From positions 62,001 to 126,000 of the forward strand of contig NZ_JAPEPX010000001.1 in the NCBI RefSeq assembly GCF_026339935.1: a stretch of 64,000 nt of DNA. The letters are read 5' to 3'. Of this stretch, positions 10,414 to 19,714 are shown in pieces. The first letter of the stretch is position 1. Every line of letters starts with the position of its first letter. Below the pieces are notes generated by a model, which worked only from the letters and a program-made list of their open reading frames with translations, searched no databases and was not told where the DNA came from. The DNA is from Streptomyces sp. NBC_01551. GTDB lineage: Bacteria; Actinomycetota; Actinomycetes; Streptomycetales; Streptomycetaceae. The translations under genes were made by a program, and so were the position numbers.

Positions 10414-11487
10414 GTGTTGTCGGTCGAGACCCGGGCGACGGTCGACAGGGGCGCCGCCGAGCCGGCCGCCGCGGCCCCGCGCAGGACCGCCGCGACCGCC
10501 TTGCGCGGCGCGGGCCTGATCGTCGCCCTCGCCGCCCTCATCCTGATCGCCTTGCTCAGCGTGTGGCTGGGCACCCGGGACATCCCGTTCACCTCGACGT
10601 GGAACGTGCTGTGGAACCCTGACGGGTCACAGGCCTCCGTGATCATCCACAGCTACCGGATCCCCCGGACGGTGCTCGGCGTGCTGGTGGGCATCGCCCT
10701 CGGCCTGTCGGGCGCGCTCATGCAGGCCCTGACCCGCAACCCGCTCGCCGATCCGGGCCTGTTGGGCGTGAGCCTCGGGGCCTCGACCGGCGTGGTGGTG
10801 GCCATCGCCTTCCTCGGGATCGGATCGGCCCTCGGCTACGTCTGGTTCGCCTTCGCGGGGGCCGCCGTCGCCTCGGTCGTGGTCTACCTGCTCGGCTCGG
10901 CCGGCCGCAAGCTGGCGACCCCGGACCGGCTGGTCGTCGCCGGCGCCGCGGTGACCGCGGTGCTGTACGCCTTCAACTCCGCGGTCCTGCTCCTCGACCC
11001 GCGCGCCTTCAACCAGTTCCGCTTCTGGACGGTGGGCGCGCTCGCCGGCCGCCGGATGGACGTCGTGTGGGTCGTCCTGCCCTTCGTCGTGGTGGGCCTG
11101 GTCGTCGCGCTGCTCCTGGCCCCCTCCCTCAACGCCCTCGCCATGGGCGAGCAGCTGGGACGCGCCCTGGGGGTGAACATCGGCCGGACCCGGGTGCTGG
11201 GGGTGGTCTCCGTGATGCTGCTGTGCGGGGCCGCGACCGCCGCCGCCGGGCCGATCGGCTTCGTCGGCCTGGTCGTCCCCCACGTGGCGCGCTTCGTGGT
11301 GGGCCCGGACCAGCGCTGGGTGATGGCCTACTCGATGCTGCTGGCGCCCGTCCTGCTGCTCGGGTCGGACGTCCTGGGCCGCGTGATCGGGGCGCCCGGG
11401 GAGGTACAGGTGGGCATCGTCACCGCGTTCATCGGGGCTCCGCTGTTCCTCGCCCTGTGCCGCCGCCGAAAGCTGGTCATGCTGTGA
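10414..11487 (+). CDS. FecCD-family ferric-siderophore ABC permease, first subunit
   Basis: A 357-residue polytopic membrane protein of the BtuC/FecCD family. It has the typical RIPRT segment, GAxMQALTRNPLADP, and the C-terminal PIGFVGLVVPHVAR coupling region that contacts the ATPase. The GTG start at 10414 has a GAGGGGA ribosome site. It imports ferric siderophore together with the next permease and ATPase, with which it shares stop-start overlaps. No substrate-binding lipoprotein gene is present between these genes or elsewhere in the window. Confidence 0.93.
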   Translation: MLSVETRATVDRGAAEPAAAAPRRTAATALRGAGLIVALAALILIALLSVWLGTRDIPFTSTWNVLWNPDGSQASVIIHSYRIPRTVLGVLVGIALGLSGALMQALTRNPLADPGLLGVSLGASTGVVVAIAFLGIGSALGYVWFAFAGAAVASVVVYLLGSAGRKLATPDRLVVAGAAVTAVLYAFNSAVLLLDPRAFNQFRFWTVGALAGRRMDVVWVVLPFVVVGLVVALLLAPSLNALAMGEQLGRALGVNIGRTRVLGVVSVMLLCGAATAAAGPIGFVGLVVPHVARFVVGPDQRWVMAYSMLLAPVLLLGSDVLGRVIGAPGEVQVGIVTAFIGAPLFLALCRRRKLVML

Positions 11488-12626
11488 GCCCCGCTCCGGA
11501 GGCGCGGACCTCCGCACCGCCCGCCCGCTCCGGATCCGGCTCCCGCTCCGGCTCCGGCTCGCAGCCCGGCTCCCGGTCCCGGGTGATCACCGGCCGGGTC
11601 GTCCGAAGCCGCCCGGGCGGCGGCCTCTCCCTGCGCTTCCACGGCCGTTCGCTCGCCGTCACCGCCGCGCTGGCCGTCGTACTGGTGGCGGTCATGCTGG
11701 TCACCCTGACCACCGGCGACTTCACCCTCTCCGTCCCCGAGGTGCTCCGGGCGCTGGCCGGCACCGGCTCCGGCGGCGCCGACTTCATCGTCAACACGCT
11801 GCGCATGCCCCGCCTGGTGACCGCCCTGTGCGTCGGGGCGGCCCTGTCCGTGAGCGGGGCCATCCTGCAGAGCCTGACCCGCAACGCGCTGGGCAGCCCG
11901 GACATCATCGGCTTCACCAACGGTTCGGCGACCGGGGCGCTGGTCGTGATCGTCGTCCTGCACGGCAGCATGACCCAGATCGTGCTCGGCGCGCTGATCG
12001 GCGGCCTGGGCACGGCTCTCGCGGTCTACCTGCTGGTGTTCGGCGGCGGCGTCCAGGGGTTCCGGCTCGTCGTCATGGGCATCGGGGTCAGCGCGCTGCT
12101 GCTCGCCGTCAACTCGTACCTGATCACCCGCGCCTCCTGGCAGGAGGCGCTGGAGGCGCAGGCCTGGCTGATCGGCAGCCTGGGCAACCGGACCTGGGAC
12201 CACGCGACGGCGGTCGGATGCGCGGTGGCCGTCCTGCTGCCGCTCGCCTTCCTGCTCGGCGGCCGGCTGACCATGGTGGAGATGGGCGACGACACGGCGA
12301 CGGCCCTCGGCGTGGACGTGGCGCGCAGCCGTACCGCCCTGCTGCTGATCAGCGTGGCGCTGGCCGCGTTCGCCACCGCGGTGACCGGCCCGATCTGGTT
12401 CGTCGCGCTGGCCGCTCCCCAGCTCTCCCGCAAGCTGATCCGCTCCTCGGGGTCCGGACTGGTTCCGGCCGCCCTGATGGGCGCCGTCCTGCTGGCCGTG
12501 AGCGACCTCGCGGTCCAGCGCCTCTTCTCCCCCGCCCTGCTGCCGGTCGGTACGGCGACCGGCACCGTCGGCGGTCTCTACCTCATCTGGCTGCTGGTCA
12601 CCGAGTCGCGAAAGAGCCGCGCATGA
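11484..12626 (+). CDS. FecCD-family ferric-siderophore ABC permease, second subunit
   Basis: A 380-residue FecCD permease with an unusual N-terminal extension of about 50 residues rich in Gly/Ser/Arg (GSGSRSGSGSQ) before the first membrane helix. Family motifs RMPRL, GAILQSLTRNALGSPDIIG and GPIWFVALAAPQLSR are visible. The GTG start overlaps the previous stop by GTGA, and the stop overlaps the ATPase start by ATGA. It should pair with the preceding permease as a heterodimeric channel. An internal start nearer the first helix would remove the low-complexity tail but would lose the overlap. Confidence 0.92.
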   Translation: MSPAPEARTSAPPARSGSGSRSGSGSQPGSRSRVITGRVVRSRPGGGLSLRFHGRSLAVTAALAVVLVAVMLVTLTTGDFTLSVPEVLRALAGTGSGGADFIVNTLRMPRLVTALCVGAALSVSGAILQSLTRNALGSPDIIGFTNGSATGALVVIVVLHGSMTQIVLGALIGGLGTALAVYLLVFGGGVQGFRLVVMGIGVSALLLAVNSYLITRASWQEALEAQAWLIGSLGNRTWDHATAVGCAVAVLLPLAFLLGGRLTMVEMGDDTATALGVDVARSRTALLLISVALAAFATAVTGPIWFVALAAPQLSRKLIRSSGSGLVPAALMGAVLLAVSDLAVQRLFSPALLPVGTATGTVGGLYLIWLLVTESRKSRA

Positions 12627-13507
12627 CACGTACGAGCGCTCCGGACGCCTCCCCGCCACCGAAGGGGGACGCGTCGGCCCCGACGGCCCGGCTGCGGGCC
12701 GAGGGCCTGACCCTCTGTTACGAGCAACGGACCGTGGCCACCGGCCTCGGGGTCGTCATCCCCGACCACTCCTTCACCGTGATCATCGGCCCCAACGCCT
12801 GCGGCAAGTCCACCCTCCTCAAGGCCCTCGCGCGGATGCTCAAGCCCGAGGCGGGCGAGGTCTACCTGGACGGGGCCGCCATCGCCTCCTACCGCTCCCG
12901 CGAGGTGGCCCGCCGGCTCGGCCTGCTCCCGCAGTCCTCCACCGCCCCGGGCGGCATCACGGTCGGCGACCTGGTGGCCCGCGGCCGCTACCCGCACCAG
13001 CGGATGCTGAAGCAGTGGTCCCCCGAGGACGAGGACGCCGTCGTCGAGGCCATGCGCCAGACCGGCGTGCTGGAACTCGCGGACCGCCCCGTGGACGACC
13101 TCTCCGGCGGCCAGCGCCAGCGCGTCTGGCTGTCCATGGTGCTCGCCCAGCAGACCTCCGTACTCCTGCTGGACGAGCCGACCACCTACCTGGACATCGC
13201 CCACCAGGTGGAGGTCCTCAACCTCTGCGCCGACCTGCACGAGCGCAAGGGCCACACCATCGTCGCCGTGCTCCACGACCTCAACCAGGCCTGCCGGTAC
13301 GCCAGCCACCTGGTCGTGATGAAGCCCGGCGGCACGATCGCCGCCGAGGGCGAACCCTCGACCGTCATGACCGCCGAGCTGGTCCAGGAGGTCTTCGGCC
13401 TGCCCTGCCGGATCATCGAGGACCCGGAGACCGGCACGCCCCTGATGGTCCCCACCGCCCGCACCCGCCACGCCGCGCAGCCCGAGGCCGTGGCACACAC
13501 CCCCTGA
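12623..13507 (+). CDS. Ferric-siderophore ABC transporter ATP-binding protein
   Basis: A 294-residue ATPase of the FecE/FepC family. It has Walker A GPNACGKST, Q-loop LLPQSS, signature LSGGQRQRVWLSMVL, Walker B VLLLDEPTTYLD and H-loop VLHDLNQA. The HDLNQACRYASHL stretch and YLD end of the D-loop are characteristic of siderophore/B12 importers. It is the last gene of the three-gene importer operon. Confidence 0.95.
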   Translation: MTRTSAPDASPPPKGDASAPTARLRAEGLTLCYEQRTVATGLGVVIPDHSFTVIIGPNACGKSTLLKALARMLKPEAGEVYLDGAAIASYRSREVARRLGLLPQSSTAPGGITVGDLVARGRYPHQRMLKQWSPEDEDAVVEAMRQTGVLELADRPVDDLSGGQRQRVWLSMVLAQQTSVLLLDEPTTYLDIAHQVEVLNLCADLHERKGHTIVAVLHDLNQACRYASHLVVMKPGGTIAAEGEPSTVMTAELVQEVFGLPCRIIEDPETGTPLMVPTARTRHAAQPEAVAHTP

Positions 13508-13521
13508 GGACCGGAGCGCCC

Positions 13522-15093
13522 ATGCTCAGTACGCGGCTGACCAACGCGCACGTCATCACCATGGACCCAGCTCACCCCGTCGCCCGCGACCTCGGCATCT
13601 GGCGCGGCCGGATCGTCGGGCTCGACGGGGCCGTGACGGGGCTGCCCGCCCGCGAGGTCGTCGACCTCCAGGGCGCCACCGTGCTCCCCGGGTTCATCGA
13701 CAGCCACGTCCACCTCGCCTGGGCGGGCCTGAAGGCGGCCACCCCGAGCGTGGCGCCCTGCACCCGGGCCGAGGACGTCTTGTCCGTGGTGGCCCGGGCC
13801 GTCGCGGACAAGCCGTACGGCGCCTGGGTGGACATCGCCGGATACGACCAGCGGGCCCTGGGCCGGCACCTGACCGCCGCCGAGCTGGACAAGGTGAGCG
13901 ACGGCCGCAAGATCTTCATGATCCACGACTCTGGGCACGGCTGCGTCGTCAACAGCGCGGTCCTGGACCTGCTCCCGGCCTCCGCCGCGCAGGGGCAGGG
14001 CTTCCTCGCCGAGAGCGCCATGACCGCCGCGCGGCGGCTGCGGCTGCCGTACTCCCAGACGGAACTGGCCGACGCGATCGAACGCGCCGGACGGGACTGC
14101 CTGGCCGAGGGCATCACCGCCTGCGCCGAAGCCGGTATCGGCGGCGGGCTGCTCGGCCACAGCCCGGTCGAGGCCGGGGCGTACCAACTGCTGCGCGACC
14201 GGGGCCGGCTCCCGCTGCGCGTCCAGTTGATGGCCGCCGGGGACACCCTGCGCCCGGTCGCCGCCCACCCGGGCGACGGCATCCCCCGGGCGCTCGACCT
14301 GGGGCTGCGGACCGGCTTCGGGGACGACTGGCTGTCGGTCGGCGCGCTGAAGATCTACACCGACGGCGGCATGATGGCCCGTACGGCCGCGCTGACCAGC
14401 CCGTACGAGGGGTCGGACGGGTCGGGCGAACTCCAGGACACCCCGGAGCGGATCACCGACCTCATCGTGGCCAGCCATCTCGCCGGCTGGCAGCTGGCGG
14501 TGCACGCCATCGGCGACCGCGCCGCGGACCTCGCCCTGGACGCCCTGGAGCGGGCCGGGCGGGTGCGGCCGCGGCCCGGCGCCCGGCACCGGATCGAGCA
14601 CGCCGGGCTGATCCGCCCCGATCAGCTGCCGCGCTTCGCCGCCCTCGGGGTCAGCGCGGTGGTCCAGCCGAACTTCCTGCGCTCCTTCGGCGACGACTAC
14701 GCGGCGGTCATGGGCCCGGAGCGGGCCCCGTGGATGTACCGGGGGCGGGGGTTCCTCGACCACGGCGTCACGCTGGTGGGCAGCTCCGACCGCCCGGTCA
14801 CCGACGGCGCCCCGCTGCGCGCCGTCCAGTTCATGGTGGAGCGGGCCTCCGCCTCGGGGCGGCCGATCGGTCCGGCCGAGGCGATCACGGTGGACGAGGC
14901 CCTGCACGCGTACACCGTGGCCGGCGCGTACGCCTGCCACTGGGAGGACGGCGCGGGGAGTCTGACGCCCGGCAAGCGTGCCGACCTGGTGGTGCTGGGC
15001 GACGATCCCCGACGCGTGGAGACCTCGCGCATCGGGGACATCGAGGTGGTGGAGACCTACGTGGACGGCGTGCCCACCGCGCACCGCGGCTGA
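13522..15093 (+). CDS. Amidohydrolase family protein (YtcJ-like)
   Basis: A 523-residue metal-dependent amidohydrolase. It has the N-terminal small beta domain, the GFIDSHVHL metal motif, later ligand regions (HAIGDRA, RIEHAGLI), a SSDRPV catalytic Asp segment and the closing GSLTPGKRADLVVL motif. This is the domain order of the YtcJ/NfdA-like group, which hydrolyses N-acyl or formamide bonds; the substrate cannot be read from sequence. It starts 14 bp after the iron-transporter ATPase with the same direction, so it may be co-transcribed. It could act on the siderophore, but this is only a positional inference. Confidence 0.88.
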   Translation: MLSTRLTNAHVITMDPAHPVARDLGIWRGRIVGLDGAVTGLPAREVVDLQGATVLPGFIDSHVHLAWAGLKAATPSVAPCTRAEDVLSVVARAVADKPYGAWVDIAGYDQRALGRHLTAAELDKVSDGRKIFMIHDSGHGCVVNSAVLDLLPASAAQGQGFLAESAMTAARRLRLPYSQTELADAIERAGRDCLAEGITACAEAGIGGGLLGHSPVEAGAYQLLRDRGRLPLRVQLMAAGDTLRPVAAHPGDGIPRALDLGLRTGFGDDWLSVGALKIYTDGGMMARTAALTSPYEGSDGSGELQDTPERITDLIVASHLAGWQLAVHAIGDRAADLALDALERAGRVRPRPGARHRIEHAGLIRPDQLPRFAALGVSAVVQPNFLRSFGDDYAAVMGPERAPWMYRGRGFLDHGVTLVGSSDRPVTDGAPLRAVQFMVERASASGRPIGPAEAITVDEALHAYTVAGAYACHWEDGAGSLTPGKRADLVVLGDDPRRVETSRIGDIEVVETYVDGVPTAHRG

Positions 15094-15321
15094 CCTTCAC
15101 GCGGACGGCCCTGCCGACGTGCCGGCGGCTGGTGGCCCGCAGCCGCACGGCCGCCGGACGGCAGGCCCGGGACGCCCGGATCCGCCTGCGCCACCCCTGG
15201 GCCCACCACTCCCACCAGGACGATTAGAGCAGGTCAGCCGCCTGCCGACCAGCGCAACGGGCACATCCGGTGGTCCTGGCAGATAGTGGATCACAAGGAC
15301 CTCTCTCATCTGGGGGCGCTC

Positions 15322-17145
15322 ATGGACCGCTACCCGCCCATAGCCGAGCACGGCCTGATCGGAGACCTTCAGACAGCCGCTCTGGTGACGTCCAAAGGGG
15401 TGGTGGACTGGTTCGCGGCGCCCCGCTTCGACTCGCCCACCATCTTCGCCGGACTGCTCGACCACGACCGGGGCGGATACTTCCGGATCGGCCCCGACGA
15501 CGCGGACGCCACCTGCAAACAGCTCTACTATCCGGACACGGCGCTCCTGGTGACCCGGTTCATGTCGCCCGACGGCGTCGGCGAGGCGATCGACTGGATG
15601 TCGCCGAACACGAGCCGCACCCCGGCCGACCGGCACACTCTGATCCGGACCATACGCACCGTGCGGGGCACCGTGCACTTCGACCTGGAGTGCCGCCCGC
15701 GGTTCGACTACGGCCGGGCCTCCCACGAACTCGACCTGCGCAGCACGGACGCCACCTTCCGGGCGCCGGGCGTGACCGCGTTCCTCCAGAGCACCTTCCC
15801 CCTGGAACGGGACGGCGACGACCTGCGCGGATCCATCACGCTGAAGGTCGGAGAAACGGCGGCGGCCGTGCTCACCGTCTGCGGCGCCGACGCCGAGGCA
15901 CCGGCGCCGCTCACCGTCGACGGCGTCACCGGGCAGCTGTGGGACGCGGCGGACTTCTGGCAGACGTGGGTACGCGGCTCCAACTACCGGGGCCGCTGGC
16001 CCGACATGGTCAACCGCTCCGCCATCACCCTGAAGCTGCTCACCTACGCGCCCACCGGCGCTCCGGTCGCCGCGGCCACCATGGGCCTGCCCGAACAGGT
16101 CGGCGGTGAGCGCAACTGGGACTACCGCTACACCTGGGTGCGCGACGGATCGCTCTCCGTCCGGGCCCTGCTCGACCTCGGCTACGTCGAGGAGGCCACC
16201 GCCTTCACCCGCTGGCTCGGCGACCGGCTGCGCGAGACGGCCGGCAAGCCCGGCGAGCCGCTCCAGATCATGTACCGGGTCGACGGGGAACCCCTGCTGG
16301 GCGAGGAGGTCCTCGGTCACCTGGAGGGGTACCGCGGCTCCGCCCCGGTCCGCCTCGGCAACGCCGCCGCCGACCAATTGCAGCTGGACATCTACGGCGA
16401 GGCGCTCTACGCCCTGTCGGCGGGCCGTGAGGTCGCCTACCACGTCGGCTTCCGGGGCTGGAAGGTGCTGTCCCGCACCCTGGACTGGCTGGCCGACTCC
16501 TGGGACCGCCCCGACGAGGGGATCTGGGAGACCCGCGGCGGCCGCAAGGACTTCACGTACAGCCGGGTCATGTGCTGGTCCGCCTTCGACCGCGGCCTGC
16601 GGCTGGCGGCCGATTTCAGCCGGCCCGCCGACACCGACCGCTGGACGAAGGCCCGCGACGCCATCCTGGAACAGGTGATGGAGCACGGCTGGAGCGAGAC
16701 GAACCAGGCGTACGTCCAGCACTACGGCGGCGATGACGTGCTCGACGCGTCGCTGCTGCTGATGCCGCGGGTGGGGTTCATCAGCCCCCGTGATCCGTCG
16801 TGGCTGACCACCCTGGACGCGATGGACCGCACCCTGGTCTCCGACAGCCTCGTCTACCGGTACGACCCGGCCGCCTCCCCGGACGGCCTGCGCGGCTCCG
16901 AGGGCACCTTCAGCCTCTGCACCTTCCTCTACGTGGACGCGCTGGCCCGGGCCGGGCGCCTGCGCCCGGCCCGGTACACCTTCGAGAAGATGCACACCTA
17001 CGCCAACCACGTCGGCCTCTTCGCCGAGGAGGTGGGCCCCAGCGGCGAGCAGCTCGGCAACTTCCCGCAGGCGTTCACGCACCTGTCGCTCATCACGGCG
17101 GCCTGCACCCTGGACGAGGCCCTCGACCGGCAACGCGAGACGTGA
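15322..17145 (+). CDS. Glycoside hydrolase family 15 (glucoamylase/trehalase-like)
   Basis: A 607-residue cytoplasmic GH15 protein with the family N-terminus MDRYPPIAEHGLIGD, VDWF and PRFDSPT, a middle substrate region (NWDYRYTWVRDGS) and a C-terminal EGTFSLCTFLYVDAL segment containing a likely catalytic acid. Actinobacterial homologues act as glucan 1,4-alpha-glucosidase or trehalase. An in-frame GTG 36 bp upstream exists, but the ATG at 15322 matches the usual start of the family and has a GGGGGCG ribosome site. The stop is followed at once by the cyclase-family gene. Confidence 0.9.
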   Translation: MDRYPPIAEHGLIGDLQTAALVTSKGVVDWFAAPRFDSPTIFAGLLDHDRGGYFRIGPDDADATCKQLYYPDTALLVTRFMSPDGVGEAIDWMSPNTSRTPADRHTLIRTIRTVRGTVHFDLECRPRFDYGRASHELDLRSTDATFRAPGVTAFLQSTFPLERDGDDLRGSITLKVGETAAAVLTVCGADAEAPAPLTVDGVTGQLWDAADFWQTWVRGSNYRGRWPDMVNRSAITLKLLTYAPTGAPVAAATMGLPEQVGGERNWDYRYTWVRDGSLSVRALLDLGYVEEATAFTRWLGDRLRETAGKPGEPLQIMYRVDGEPLLGEEVLGHLEGYRGSAPVRLGNAAADQLQLDIYGEALYALSAGREVAYHVGFRGWKVLSRTLDWLADSWDRPDEGIWETRGGRKDFTYSRVMCWSAFDRGLRLAADFSRPADTDRWTKARDAILEQVMEHGWSETNQAYVQHYGGDDVLDASLLLMPRVGFISPRDPSWLTTLDAMDRTLVSDSLVYRYDPAASPDGLRGSEGTFSLCTFLYVDALARAGRLRPARYTFEKMHTYANHVGLFAEEVGPSGEQLGNFPQAFTHLSLITAACTLDEALDRQRET

Positions 17146-17162
17146 CCCCGGGAGCGATGTCC

Positions 17163-18098
17163 ATGGGTCGGGAGAACCAGCCGGGTCCGCGCCAGAGCCC
17201 GGACGACTTCGAGGCCCTGTACGCCGCACTTCGGCGACAGGCGACGGGCGACGCCCGCGGCTCGCCGGCCCACATCACACCGCGGTGCGTCCTGGAGGCG
17301 GCGCGAGAGATCCGGTCCGGCCGGACCGTCACGCTCGCGGCGCCGGTCGAGACCCGTACCTCCCCCGACAACCCACAGCCCGCCGGCCACCGGCTGACCG
17401 GCCCCTGCGAGGACGAGGCGCTCGCCCACGGCTTGCACTTCGCCACCGACCGCTTCGGCATGAACGTGCACGGCGATGCCGACAGCCACCTCGACGCCCT
17501 CTGTCACGTCGTCTGGAACGGCACCCTGCACGGCGGCGTCTCCGCGGCCTCGCTCACCCCGGACGGCGCCACCGCGTTGTCGGTCGAGCTGGCGAGGAAC
17601 GGGATCGCCGGCCGGGGCGTCCTGCTCGACATCCCGCGACTGCGCGGGGTGCCCTGGCTCGAACCCGGCGACCACGTCACCGCCGGCGAACTGCTGGCCG
17701 CCGAGCGGAGCCAGAGCGTCCGGGTCGGCGAGGGGGACCTGCTCTTCGTCCGGGTCGGCCACCGGCGCCGGCGCACCGAGTCCGGCCCCTGGGACGCGGC
17801 CCGGTCCCGCGCCGGGCTGCACCCGGCGGCGATGGAACTCCTGGCCGAGCGCCGGGTGGCCGCCCTGGGCGGCGACGGCAACAACGACACGGCCCCGAGC
17901 CTCACGGACGGCGTGGAGTTCCCCGTCCACGTGCTGGGCGTGCACGCCCTCGGGCTGTACCTCCTGGACTACCTCCAGTTCGAGGATCTGGTGCCGCTGT
18001 GCGAGCAGGAGGGCCGCTGGTCGTTCTTCTGCGTGATCGCACCGCTGCGGCTCCCCCGGGCCACCGGCTCACCCGTCAACCCCATCGCGATCCTCTGA
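17163..18098 (+). CDS. Cyclase-family metal-dependent hydrolase (kynurenine-formamidase-like fold)
   Basis: A 311-residue protein with the PF04199-type metal motif HGDADSHLDALCHV and a second ligand region GVEFPVHVLGVHALG. Members hydrolyse formamides or cyclic amides/esters. The start at 17163 has GGGAG eight bases upstream; a GTG overlapping the previous stop at 17142 and an ATG at 17157 are alternatives. It lies between GH15 and GMC oxidoreductase genes with gaps of about 20 bp, suggesting one transcript. The substrate is unknown. Confidence 0.85.
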   Translation: MGRENQPGPRQSPDDFEALYAALRRQATGDARGSPAHITPRCVLEAAREIRSGRTVTLAAPVETRTSPDNPQPAGHRLTGPCEDEALAHGLHFATDRFGMNVHGDADSHLDALCHVVWNGTLHGGVSAASLTPDGATALSVELARNGIAGRGVLLDIPRLRGVPWLEPGDHVTAGELLAAERSQSVRVGEGDLLFVRVGHRRRRTESGPWDAARSRAGLHPAAMELLAERRVAALGGDGNNDTAPSLTDGVEFPVHVLGVHALGLYLLDYLQFEDLVPLCEQEGRWSFFCVIAPLRLPRATGSPVNPIAIL

Positions 18099-18121
18099 CC
18101 AACGACACCAAGGTGGCCGAC

Positions 18122-19702
18122 ATGGTCGACAACCAGCACTACGACGTCATCGTCATCGGCACCGGTGCGGGCGGCGGCACGCTCGCCCACCGCCTCGCCC
18201 CGAGCGGGAAGCGCGTCCTGATCCTGGAGCGCGGCGGCTACCTCCCCCGCGAGCGCGACAACTGGGAGTCCACCGCCGTCTTCGTCAAGGGCAAGTACCG
18301 CGCGCCCGAGTTCTGGTACGACAAGCACGGCGACCGGTTCCCGCCGGAGGTCAACTACTACGTCGGCGGCAACACCAAGTTCTTCGGCGCCGCGCTGTTC
18401 CGCCTGCGCCCCGAGGACTTCGCGCAGTTGCGCCACCACGGCGGCATCTCACCGGCCTGGCCGATCCGCTACGAGGACCTGGAGCCGTACTACACGGAGG
18501 CAGAGCACCTCTACCTCGTGCACGGCCGGCACGGCGAGGATCCGGGCGAGGGGCCGGTCAGCGCCCAGTACGCCCATCCGCCGGTGCTGCACGAGCCGCG
18601 GATCCAGCAGCTCAGCGACGACCTGGAGAGTCAGGGCCTGCACCCCTTCCACCTGCCCATCGGCGTGAACCTCACCCAGGACGCCGACGGCCGCGCGACC
18701 CACGGGAGCGTGTGCATCCGCTGCAACCGGGTGGACGGCTTCCCCTGCCTGGTGCGCGGCAAGGCGGACTCCCAGGTGATCTGCGTCGATCCCGCCCTGC
18801 GGCACGACAACGTCCACATGGTCACGGGTGCCAACGTCCGGACGCTGGAGACCGACGACACCGGGCGCACCGTCACCGCGGTGGTCGCCGAGCTGGAGGA
18901 CGGCTCCGAGGCCCGGTTCCGCGGCGACATCGTGGTGGTGGCCTGTGGCGCGGTGAACTCCGCCGCACTGCTGCTGCGTTCGGCGAACGAGCGGCACCCG
19001 CGCGGTCTGGCCAACAGCTCGGACGTCGTCGGCCGCCACTACATGCGGCACAACAACCTGGCCCTGATGGCGGTTTCACACGAGCCGAACGACACGCAGT
19101 TCCAGAAGACCCTCGCGCTCAACGACTGGTACCTGGGCGCCGACGACTGGGAGTTCCCGCTCGGCGGCATCCAGATGCTGGGGAAGTCCGACGCCGAACA
19201 GATCAAGGGCGAGGCGCCGCACTGGGCGGGACTGGCCTCGCCCGACATGCCGTTCGAGGTGCTGGCCCACCACGCGGTGGACTTCTGGCTGTGCGGCGAG
19301 GACCTGCCCCGACCGGACAACCGCGTCACGCTGGACGACAACGGCGACATCCACCTGGCGCTGGACGAGAAGAACAACATCGAAGGGCTGAAGCGGCTCC
19401 AGCACAAGCTGCGGGGGATGCTCGGCAAGCTGGGCATGCATCCGCACCACCTCCTGCCGCACAGCCTCTACCTGCACAAGGGCATGCCGATCGGCGCCAC
19501 CGCCCACCAGGCGGGCACCGTCCGTTTCGGGACCGACCCGCAGACCTCCGCGCTCGACGTCGACTGCAAGGCCCACGACCTCGACAACCTCTACGTCGTG
19601 GACACCGCCTTCTTCCCGAGCATCGGCGCCGTGAACCCGTCGCTGACCGCCATCGCCAACGCGATGCGCGTCGGCGACCGCATCGCCGAGCGCATCCGCT
19701 GA
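18122..19702 (+). CDS. GMC-family FAD-dependent oxidoreductase
   Basis: A 526-residue flavoprotein with an N-terminal FAD-binding motif (VIGTGAGGGTLA, ILERGG), the YYVGGNTKFFGAAL signature, a Cys-rich CIRCNRVDGFPC segment, and a C-terminal GMC_oxred_C domain with HQAGT and the closing TAFFPSIGAVNPSLT. The last two supply the catalytic His and Asn typical of the family. It oxidises an alcohol group; the substrate is not predictable. There is no signal peptide. Last gene of the GH15-cyclase-GMC run, convergent with the antiporter only 12 bp away. Confidence 0.9.
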   Translation: MVDNQHYDVIVIGTGAGGGTLAHRLAPSGKRVLILERGGYLPRERDNWESTAVFVKGKYRAPEFWYDKHGDRFPPEVNYYVGGNTKFFGAALFRLRPEDFAQLRHHGGISPAWPIRYEDLEPYYTEAEHLYLVHGRHGEDPGEGPVSAQYAHPPVLHEPRIQQLSDDLESQGLHPFHLPIGVNLTQDADGRATHGSVCIRCNRVDGFPCLVRGKADSQVICVDPALRHDNVHMVTGANVRTLETDDTGRTVTAVVAELEDGSEARFRGDIVVVACGAVNSAALLLRSANERHPRGLANSSDVVGRHYMRHNNLALMAVSHEPNDTQFQKTLALNDWYLGADDWEFPLGGIQMLGKSDAEQIKGEAPHWAGLASPDMPFEVLAHHAVDFWLCGEDLPRPDNRVTLDDNGDIHLALDEKNNIEGLKRLQHKLRGMLGKLGMHPHHLLPHSLYLHKGMPIGATAHQAGTVRFGTDPQTSALDVDCKAHDLDNLYVVDTAFFPSIGAVNPSLTAIANAMRVGDRIAERIR

Positions 19703-19714
19703 GGGGTGTTCGCC

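Noticed and set aside
15094..15321. A 31-codon frame starting at a GTG near 15135
   Set aside because: No ribosome site and an Arg/His/Ala composition typical of chance frames. I treat the stretch as spacer before GH15.
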